NCBI GenBank assembly: GCA_049487715.1
Contig: CP150584.1
Span: 248,001-312,000, forward strand
Origin: Pycnococcus provasolii
Taxonomy: Eukaryota; Chlorophyta; Pseudoscourfieldiophyceae; Pseudoscourfieldiales
Length of the DNA stretch: 64,000 nt
Direction of reading: 5' to 3'
Below the pieces are notes generated by a model. The model worked only from the letters and a program-made list of their open reading frames with translations, was not told the origin of the DNA and searched no databases. Below are positions 56,850 through 64,000 of this stretch, in pieces (position 1 is the first letter of the stretch; every line of letters begins with the position of its first letter). Made by a program: the position numbers and the translations under genes.

Positions 56850-57902
56850 ATGATGATGATGATGATGGCGACTCTTGTCATGAGCCTTGTGGCTCTTAGT
56901 AGTAGTGGTGTGACTCCGGTGATGGCGCAAATGGTGGGGGCTGTTCAACCATCGACGCCGTGGTCGCCAGGTGGAGGATTCCGACCGAACTGCTGCTGCC
57001 CACGATGGAGCCGAGGTGCTGACACCGTCTCATTCACGTGCGCGTGGTCGCCGTGCTGCAGCGGCATGCCCGATCGAGGTTTTGCCAACCCTTTCAATTG
57101 GATTGGCAGCTGGCGCAATCGAGCGCATTTCGGACGCCGCCATCTTCTCGGAGAAGATAGTACGACCCCCATGATGGACATGATGGTGAACATGACCATG
57201 GGCGCCATGGCTCCCATCATGGACATAGTGAACATGACCGTGAGCCCCATGATGAACATGATGAACATGAGCATGCCGAGCATGATGGAAGGATCTGCCG
57301 CCGTCGCTCCCACCGAGCCCGCCGCCGTCGCTCCCACCGAGGATTCCTCCTCATCTACTAAGGGTGCCACTACTACTGAAGAAGAAAAGAAGGAGTGCAC
57401 AAGCATTGTGGATGCCGTGGTAGCAACGCCGGAGCTTTCAACACTGCTTACGCTTGTGAAAGCGGCAAATCTCGTCGACGCTGTCATGTCTGGCAACCTC
57501 ACCGTGTTCGCTCCGACGAATGACGCGTTTGCAAATGCCGTCAAGGAGCACTTCCCGAACGCGACGCTCGAGAGTCTTCTCGCCGACCCTGCGAACCTCC
57601 CTGCTCTCACAGACATCCTCAAGTATCACGTCGTCGGCGCGCCCTTGCTCTCGGGTGATGTCACCGACGATGGCGTCGCTTCTACACTGCTCATGGGAGC
57701 GAACGACACTGCCGTACCTGTCGTCGTGACTCTCATGGACGGCATCGCGAATGAGATGATTCCGGGAGCGATGGAGAATTCGACGGACAAGTCCATCTAC
57801 GTCAACGATGCGAAGGTGATTACGCCGGATATCATGACGTGCGGATCTACAGTTGCGCACATCATCGACAAGGTTCTGCTTCCGCCAATCATTCTGCCTT
57901 AA
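56850..57902 (+). CDS. Secreted fasciclin (FAS1) protein with methionine-rich region
   Basis: 350 residues. It starts with six Met codons, then a hydrophobic signal (ATLVMSLVALSSSGVTPVMA). A Cys-rich segment (NCCCPRWS, WSPCCSGMP) and a Met-rich block (about 105-150, with MMDMM, NMTMGAM and NMMNMSMPSMM) precede a Pro/Ala/Thr linker. The C-terminal FAS1 domain (about 190-345) has TVFAPTNDAFANAV, ILKYHVVGAPLL and the closing HIIDKVLLPP. FAS1 proteins mediate cell-surface or matrix adhesion. The Met block could bind Cu(I), as Met motifs do elsewhere (inference). Confidence 0.88.
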   Translation: MMMMMMATLVMSLVALSSSGVTPVMAQMVGAVQPSTPWSPGGGFRPNCCCPRWSRGADTVSFTCAWSPCCSGMPDRGFANPFNWIGSWRNRAHFGRRHLLGEDSTTPMMDMMVNMTMGAMAPIMDIVNMTVSPMMNMMNMSMPSMMEGSAAVAPTEPAAVAPTEDSSSSTKGATTTEEEKKECTSIVDAVVATPELSTLLTLVKAANLVDAVMSGNLTVFAPTNDAFANAVKEHFPNATLESLLADPANLPALTDILKYHVVGAPLLSGDVTDDGVASTLLMGANDTAVPVVVTLMDGIANEMIPGAMENSTDKSIYVNDAKVITPDIMTCGSTVAHIIDKVLLPPIILP

Positions 57903-58130
57903 GAGTTTGAACAGAAGAAGTAGTTAGCTAGCGGTGGTTAGCCTACAACAACAACACTTAGGTGTTGATAAAATCCGTCTGTTGCGTTTTTTTTCTGAGG
58001 AGATAAGAAGAAGGAGGAGATCAAGTACAAGTAGTTGACGACGACTGTGAGTGGGTCAGTCGAAATCGTTTTTTTAAAACGACTGAAAAGGAGTAATAAG
58101 TAAGAGAAGTACTGAAGATTAACAAGATCG

Positions 58131-58522
58131 TCAAAGCACACGGCGTGCCAATTCGACGCAAGACATGCACCTTGCCTGAGCACCCTTCGTGTTCCACTGG
58201 CGTTTGCTAAAATCCGCCTTTGCCTTCTTTTGCTTGCACGCCGAGCACGTAGCGTTGGTGCTGGTGTGGACCACGGCTCTCGCCTTCTGTTTCTTTGGCT
58301 GATTGGCTCTTCCTCCGCTCGATCTTGATTCTGTTCCGCAGGCAGTCACCTCTGCTTCTCTTGGTTCCACGTCAAGCCACGTGCCTCGTGCGCCTCAATC
58401 TCCTCGAGGCAGCACCCGCCGAAAGCCCGGTACTGGAGGTCAGCATTCCAGGCGCCAAATGGATCGTCTCCTTCGTAGCCGCTCTCTTCTACCCACTCCT
58501 GCATGTCTGCACCCAAACCCAT
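58131..58522 (-). CDS. Small CxxC zinc-finger protein, frame uncertain
   Basis: The frame from ATG 58522 (MGLGADMQEWVEESGYEGDD, then AFGGCCLEEIEAHEARG) hits a stop at about 58340. An overlapping frame continues with CSACKQKKAKADFSKRQWNT and ARCMSCV, a four-cysteine zinc site resembling Stc1-type fingers. Joining needs a two-base skip or a -1 shift near 58340-58370, or a short intron starting at AGAG|GTGACT that I could not close. The frame also extends upstream to 58705. Moderate confidence that the pieces belong together. Confidence 0.4.
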
Positions 58523-58794
58523 TTTGATTTTTGAGATTGCAGCAGGTGTTGTGTGTGTGCGCCTGTGCGCCAGGTGTATGTAAAGTGATGACACGTCATC
58601 ATGCTTCTCTGGACAGTCTATCGTAATACTAAGGTCTCCTCTCGAAGAAGCCTTCGTTAGTTGTTTGGGGTTTGGCCATCCCGATAGATTCCAGAAGAAG
58701 CCCACTATTTTTTAAATACGATGTGAAAAACCCTAAAACACAGGTCTCCGGGTCCCGCCGGATTCAAAGAGCCCGTGTGGTCAAACCCACGGCC

Positions 58795-59606
58795 ATGGCG
58801 TCGTGTTCCCGTGGCGATGGCAGCTGCGGCACAATGTCGTCGTCGGCGCTTACGTTTTCGTCCAAGCAGGCGGACCTACTGGACCAGATCGCCTTACGTG
58901 AGGTGGAGTGCCTGAACGAAGCACCGGCACACCCGTGGGTACGTGTTGTGTTGTGCTGTGCTGTGTTGTGTTGTTTCATGGATTTTTTTGTTTTGTTTTG
59001 GTTTGTTTTCTCTCTCACTCCACGTTTTGTTTCTGTTTGTTTCTGTTTGTTTCTTTTTCCAATTCACTAACAAGCATCTTTTACTTGACGTTTTTTTCAG
59101 GCCAACGCTCTCAAAAAAGGGTACCGCGACGATGCCCAGCTGGTGTGCGAATCTGACGCAGACGAACAGCTTCTCCTGAACATACCGTTCTCACAGGTGG
59201 TGAAACTGCACTCGATTGCAGTCGCAGGCTCGCCTGACGACTCTGGTGCTTTCGCACCGAAAACCATACACCTGTACGTGAACCGGCCGTCGATGGGATT
59301 CTCCGACTGCGAATCCACGAAACCCACGCAGACGATTGAACTCGCAAGCGCTGATGAAACAACCGTCGACCTCGCGTATGTCAAGTTTCAAAACGTACAC
59401 ACGCTCAGCGTTTTTATTGCGGACAACCAAGGTGACGAGGAAGGTAAGCAGACAGCCATTGTCTCATCACGCGAGAACACGAACAAGTTCACTCAACTTA
59501 CACGCGCAAAAACCAAATCAATGCAGTCACGAAACTTTCTAAATTATCCATCTTTGGAACGCTCGTTCAGACGACGAACATGTCTGACTTTAAGAGGGTA
59601 GGCTGA
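58795..59606 (+). CDS. PITHD1: PITH-domain protein PITHD1 (two introns)
   Basis: Coding exons 58795-58938, 59101-59443 and 59527-59606 (188 residues). Intron 1 is 162 bases (GTACGT..TTTCAG) and intron 2 is 83 bases (GTAAGC..TGCAG). The PITH domain is complete: LNEAPAHPW, ILELNIPF-like LLLNIPFSQVVKLHSIA, FQNVHTLSVFIADNQGDEE, and exon 3 gives TKLSKLSIFGTLVQ then TNMSDFKRVG. The domain is shared with TXNL1, where it binds the proteasome. Its role alone is poorly defined. The phase-1 junction GAA-G/TC is correct, which supports the splice model. Confidence 0.93.
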
Positions 59607-59836
59607 GGCTCGTAGGGCGCGTTGACTACCGTCTTCACGCCCAGAATCGCGTACGCATAGGATTTCGCAAAAATGGCACTTTATTGGCATACGCTTCACA
59701 GCAGCATAGCCGATGCATCATGACGCCGCCCTTTCGCAAACACGTCTTTTTCGTGTGGGAAGGATTGCAGCCGACACAACAGTGCTTCATTACGTGTAAT
59801 CAAAAACCAAGTAAAAAATAACACTCTTAGTTCTCA

Positions 59837-60964
59837 TCAAACGCCGCCAGCTTCCAAGAAACGGTCGACGAGAGCTGGCACGCCTCCCTTGCTTCTGACG
59901 CGTTCTTTCAGGCCAGCCGCCTCACTTGTCAGTCTCGCGACTTCATCTGCGGTCAACGACCATCCCAATGCGCCATACGCCTCCTCAGCCTGCGACGCGT
60001 TCTTAGCGCCGGGTATCGTCACCACGCCGTCCTGGTCCATCAACCACCGAAGAGCCACCTGACCTTTCGTCTTACCGCCGTGCGTGTCGGCAATCTCGTC
60101 CAGCGCGGCGAGCAGTGGGTCAATCTCCTCTAAAATGATGCCAAACGCTGAACCACGGATCCCTGGTGGTGGATTATCACGCGAGTACTTGCCCGTAAGC
60201 AAGCCTTGCCCGAGTGGGCTCCACGCCTGCAGCACGACACCAAGTTCGCGACACGTGTCCAACAGCCCACTGTCCAGCGGTCGTGTGTACATCAGGCTAA
60301 ACTGCACTTGATTGATCGTGAGTGGCACGCCGCGCGCCGCGAGCTTCGCGTGTGCATCTCGCACTTGCGCCGCGTTGTAATTACACACACCGACAGACTT
60401 GGCGAGCCCCTTCTCTACGCAGTCAGCGAGTCCGTCCAAGTACGCGTCGTTCTGGAATGGCAGTCCAGGCCAGTGCAGAAGATAGACGTCGACGAACTCG
60501 CGTGCGCCTAGCCGTTCGCAGCTCTTCTTGCACGCGTTAACGACGGCATCCCTCCCATTTTTCCACGGAGCTGGTGCGAACTTCGTGATGACGCTAGCAC
60601 TGGACCCTTGCACGCCGAGTGCGCGCGCGATGATGCTCTCCGACGACTCGGCGCCTTGTGGGAACGAGTACGCCTCCGCGGTATCGAACGTGGGTTTTCC
60701 TCCTGACACTTCGAGCGCGACACGAACGGCGTCAGCTGCACTTTGTTCCGCTTGTGCGTCCCACGCAGTTTGCCAGTACGTGTTATTTCCGTACGCCCAC
60801 GCGCCAATGCCCAGTGACGCGAGTTCAAGCCCGTTCGCGAGCTCAACAACGGGCACACTCCCAACATTGTCAGCACGAGACGCTGACAGACGCCTAAGGC
60901 TACGCAGACGTGTCTTAGGGGAGCAGTGTGAAAGTCGCGGGCATGATGAGAGCGCCATCGGCAT
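59837..60964 (-). CDS. Aldo-keto reductase, probably plastid
   Basis: 375 residues. A basic, Ser/Arg leader of about 35 residues suggests plastid import. The TIM-barrel tetrad is visible: Asp and Tyr in FDTAEAY, Lys in VITKFAP, and His in YLLHWPGLP. The cofactor-binding C-terminus has WSPLGQGLLTGKYS and TIPGAKNASQAEEA. Similar plant plastid enzymes include pyridoxal reductase. Substrate cannot be assigned. NADPH is the expected cofactor. Confidence 0.88.
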   Translation of the reverse strand: MPMALSSCPRLSHCSPKTRLRSLRRLSASRADNVGSVPVVELANGLELASLGIGAWAYGNNTYWQTAWDAQAEQSAADAVRVALEVSGGKPTFDTAEAYSFPQGAESSESIIARALGVQGSSASVITKFAPAPWKNGRDAVVNACKKSCERLGAREFVDVYLLHWPGLPFQNDAYLDGLADCVEKGLAKSVGVCNYNAAQVRDAHAKLAARGVPLTINQVQFSLMYTRPLDSGLLDTCRELGVVLQAWSPLGQGLLTGKYSRDNPPPGIRGSAFGIILEEIDPLLAALDEIADTHGGKTKGQVALRWLMDQDGVVTIPGAKNASQAEEAYGALGWSLTADEVARLTSEAAGLKERVRSKGGVPALVDRFLEAGGV

Positions 60965-61464
60965 GACAGGTGATATGTTTCGATGGGGTGGATGAGGAGT
61001 TTGGTGGTGGTTCTTCTTATTCTGAGAGGAGGTGTTGTAGATTTTTACAAACTAGAACGTCTTGTACTATTTTATACCACGACATTTATCGTCCGCCATG
61101 CACTGTCGTCCTGAGAAGCACTGCTTGTCAAGTTGTCAATCAGGTGTCACAAGTGCACACTAGGTACCTGGACGGGAACGGCGGAGGCGGCGGAGGTCGG
61201 AGGAACGTCTTGGAGCTAAACGCGCATTGTAAGCATGGTCAACTTCGACATGGACATGGACCGAAACGCGCACCATGTGGTATGTACTTCAGCATGGTCA
61301 GCTTCGACCACTGCGTGCTGCGTGCGTGAAGAGATTCCACGTCGGCTTCACAGTTCACAGGAGACGTTAGTGAGAACTGTCCCGCCATTCCCAACTTGCC
61401 CACTGCTCATCATGTCGCCATCAAAGCATGTCCACGACCTCGTGCTCACTGCATCAGCAACGCG
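60965..61464. other. Upstream region of the methyltransferase fusion gene
   Basis: No reverse-transcriptase motif or other gene recognised. Short frames only. This is the 5' flank in which RT/integrase genes would be expected if the locus were an intact retroelement. Confidence 0.5.
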
Positions 61465-64000
61465 ATGTATTCCTTCAAAGCATACCAACTGCATATCTCC
61501 GACGACACCAATAACAAGCAAGACGCGTTAACTGGCCTTACAGTTGCGTGTGCAGCGCGCGTGGTGGCAGGTGGTGTCAGATGTCAGGTGTGGTCACGTG
61601 TACCCTTGCACTTCACAGACGCAAGGGGGGAGGTGCCACTCGCGTCCTATCAGCAATACGGACCTGACGAACACGCGGCGGCGGCGTGCTGCGCTCTTAT
61701 CGCAGCCTTAAACGCACACGCACAAGCCGCAGAAAAATGCGAAGAAGATGTCATCAGGCGAGGAACGCTCCTCGTGGAAGTCGACCACAAGGGTCTCGTC
61801 GACGCCATCACAGGCATGCAGTCGGCGCGAACGCCGAAGGCAATGAGGCCTTGCCTCGAAGCTGCGAAGGACGCGCTTCGTCGCTTCCGGCAGGTGAGCG
61901 GTTCGCCGTTCGAAATAAGGCACGTCGTCGCGCAGGAGCAGCAGCAGGAGCAGCAGGAGGAGAACGACGACGACGACGACGACTGCACTGCGAATAAGCA
62001 GAAGCCAGCGCCTGTTCGAACCAAAACAAAGAAATGCTCGCCGCGACGCAAATGTGATCAGAATAGGAGGGCCACTAGCGCATCGTCGCCGACAGACATA
62101 TTCGACGGCTTCTTCGCAGCGCACGCACTCGTCGTCACAGACGGAACGTACACGTTCTTCGATGTTCTAAGAGAGCCGGGAAAGCCGCCACGCCGCGTAG
62201 AACAAGCGTGGAATGCGGCGACAGGTGTTGCGGAGTCGCAACGCCTCGACGAAGCGGGTGGATCGGAAGCAGCGACGTGTTGCTTGGCGCTCATCGCCGG
62301 CCTTAATGCACACAGCGCAGCGTGCGAATCCAAGAGCACAGATCCGCGCAGCATCAGCCGCGGCACGCTCCTCGTGGAAGTCGACCACAAGGGCCTCGTC
62401 GATGCCATCACAGGCCTGCAGTCAATGGGAAACAAAGTGATGCGACCACTTCTCGAAGCTGCGAAGGACGCGCTTCGTCGCTTCCGTCAGGTGAGCGGTT
62501 CGCCGTTCGAAATTAGGCACGTCATTGCGCAGGATGAGGGTGGAGGAGGAGGAGGAGGAGGAGGAGGAGGACAGCGAAGAGGTTGACGACGATGACAGCA
62601 GTGAAAAGGAGACAGCCACACCTCTATCGAAGAAGTACTCAACCAGCTCACCGACGCAGAAGGCAGGCGAACCACCTCCCGTTGATGAGGACGATGCGGC
62701 GCATGAAGAAGATCAGGCACCGTCTCCGAAGACTCCACAACCTCCACCACCTCCGCCGCCGCCTCCACCGCATGATGTCATGGAAGACGACGAGACCGTG
62801 GGTGGCCGATGCCTTCGAATCATGCACCAGAAGCTTGGCGTGCCGACAAATCAGGAAGCCTCAACCTCCAAGAACGGACTTACACCGGACTGGATCATAG
62901 AGGAGGCGGTCTTCAATGTTATGCGCCTACCACTCCCCAAGCCGGGCGCGACCTCGATTAAAGGACTCTGTGACCCGTGCACAAACAACAAGGCTCGGCC
63001 GAATATTCCCGCAGAGCTAATGTTTGACAAAAGCGACAACGGTCTGCTGACGAAAAATAAATGGGACGGATACTGCATCCTGCTAAATCCAGAATACAAA
63101 AATGGTGTGCAATGGCGATTCGTGAATCGAGCGGTGGATGAAGTGGAGAATGGACGCTGTCCTATCATTATACTGCTTTGCCGAAATTCTACAGATACGG
63201 CGTACTACCGCCGCCTGCTCCCATTCCCTCGCGTTCTGCTCCAGCGATCAAGCGTGCAATTCAAGGATTACGATAGCAGCCCAGTCGGATGGGGGACGGC
63301 CTTATTCTGTCTTGTAGGTCCAGCATGTGCGGAAGACCGACAGGCGGTTCATAGACGATTCTACGAAAGCTTCGCATCACACGGCGAGGCGAGCATACCC
63401 ATCGACATGGAGCTTGTGCGCTCGCCAGTCTTCCCACAACTGCTCGAGCGCTTGCGCCATGTTGCGAACGAGACGGAGCGTGAGTTTTGGGTGCAGTGCA
63501 GCGCTTGCGGTGTCTGGCGCATTGTCCCCGTGTCTGTCATGGCAGAGGCTGAAGGCGACGATGAGTGGACGTGCAGTAAGCTGCCTGATAATGTTAAAGG
63601 CTGTGCGTTAAAAACGTCGAATCACGAGCACAGAGGCAACCTTTGGCAGCTATATGCTCCTCAAGATATTGAAAAACAAATGGCCGACGAGATGGAAAAG
63701 GCTCATGGGACGAAAGAGGAGCAATATGTGGAAGATATCAAGACTGCACGTCCCGTGTTTGCCTCAGCAGGTGTCATGATGGCAATGCACACCGAAATGC
63801 AGTCGGGCGAACATGCTGATACCTGTGGCTGCGGACAATGCAGATTCTTGCGCGCCGCGACTGCTGCAAAGAAATCCGCCAAGCGAGCTGCTCTGCAGCA
63901 CAAGCGTGCGCTAGAGAAAGCGGCGGCGGCGGCGGCAGTAGCGGCAGAAGGAAAAGAAGAAGAAGTTACCTTAGATGCGGGGGACGCTGACATTGACGTG
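61465..64000 (+). CDS. Fusion: tandem RNase H-like domains, DNA N6-adenine methyltransferase-like domain, CW zinc finger (partial, one-base frame break)
   Basis: At least 845 residues; runs off the window. ATG 61465 (MYSFKAYQ). RNase H-like copy 1 (about 10-165) and copy 2 (about 212-356) share VEVDHKGLVDAITG, AAKDALRRFRQVSGSPFEIR and RHV; copy 2 has TDG, SEAA and VEVD, i.e. three of the four catalytic carboxylates. An acidic/Pro linker follows. Residues about 470-616 resemble phage/DIRS-type adenine methyltransferases: TPDWIIEEAV, LCDPCTNN, LLNPEYKNG (motif IV as NPEY instead of NPPY), CRNSTDTAYY and SPVGWGTALFCLVG. A CW finger lies at about 671-713 (FWVQCSACGVWR ... WTC ... GC). The frame changes at 62538-62540 (GAGGGTGG), fixed by dropping one G. 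Function inferred, not shown. Confidence 0.78.
61760..62520 (+). repeat. Internal direct duplication of the RNase H-like segment
   Basis: Two copies about 600 bases apart: 61760-61930 and 62362-62525. Long stretches match almost exactly, such as CTCCTCGTGGAAGTCGACCA and GACGCGCTTCGTCGCTTCCG. The identity is higher than expected from amino-acid constraint alone, so duplication or gene conversion is recent. Confidence 0.85.

Noticed and set aside
61235-61531. 98-residue frame upstream of the methyltransferase fusion
   Set aside because: No domain, overlaps the real start in another frame.
1-64000. tRNA, rRNA and viral structural genes
   Set aside because: None recognised by eye on either strand; a covariance-model scan would be needed to exclude tRNAs.

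Overview
This window looks like nuclear DNA of a small, gene-dense green alga (inference: prasinophyte-grade chlorophyte). The genes are eukaryotic. Spliceosomal introns with GT..AG ends occur in four genes, and most other genes are intronless. Several proteins carry plastid-type leaders, including one twin-arginine thylakoid lumen protein. A TORTIFOLIA1/SPIRAL2-like HEAT protein and a plant-type dienoyl-CoA isomerase fit the green lineage. A TGTAA poly(A)-type signal, the chlorophyte form, lies just after many stop codons. SPEF1 and katanin p80 point to a flagellated stage. Short TTAGGG/TTAGGGG-like repeats recur in intergenic gaps just upstream of genes. I found no tRNA, rRNA, CRISPR array or clear insertion sequence.

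Layout. Positions 1-8.3 kb hold a partial divergent gene, a Nudix hydrolase, an LRR protein, a plastid TPR protein, a lumen-type protein, two unknown proteins, a secreted beta-propeller and a Ppx/GppA phosphatase. Positions 8.5-12.8 kb hold one large TIR-like/NACHT/14xWD40 receptor with a myristoylation-type N-terminus. Positions 13.3-20.5 kb hold the DEAD-box helicase HAS1, a cNMP-binding/RING/TRAF-zinc-finger fusion and katanin p80. Positions 21.4-32.6 kb hold a spliced EF-hand membrane protein, the divergent ribosome-biogenesis pair GNL3/IMP3, an acyl-CoA dehydrogenase next to a dienoyl-CoA isomerase-like crotonase, and SPEF1. Positions 32.8-37.2 kb hold a very large coiled-coil/degenerate NTPase/LRR protein. 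Positions 37.4-49.7 kb hold small plastid and metabolic genes (DnaJ-type zinc finger, FolB, lumen protein, DUF493, SGNH hydrolase, thioredoxin-like ferredoxin) and the HEAT protein. Positions 50-61 kb hold RPL38 (22-nt first coding exon), ANKRD13, a tristetraprolin-type CCCH protein, a fasciclin protein, PITHD1 and an aldo-keto reductase.

The right end (61.5 kb to the edge) is the most unusual locus. One protein joins two tandem RNase H-like domains, a phage/DIRS-type DNA N6-adenine methyltransferase-like domain and a CW histone-reader zinc finger. It runs off the window. It could be a domesticated DIRS-retroelement fragment or a chromatin-guided DNA methylation writer.

Four genes (the unknown ER-type protein, the NLR-like receptor, the crotonase and the methyltransferase fusion) each need exactly one nucleotide skipped to stay in frame; in three of them this falls inside a G- or A-run. 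I treat these mainly as likely single-base assembly insertions, but programmed +1 frameshifting is not excluded.
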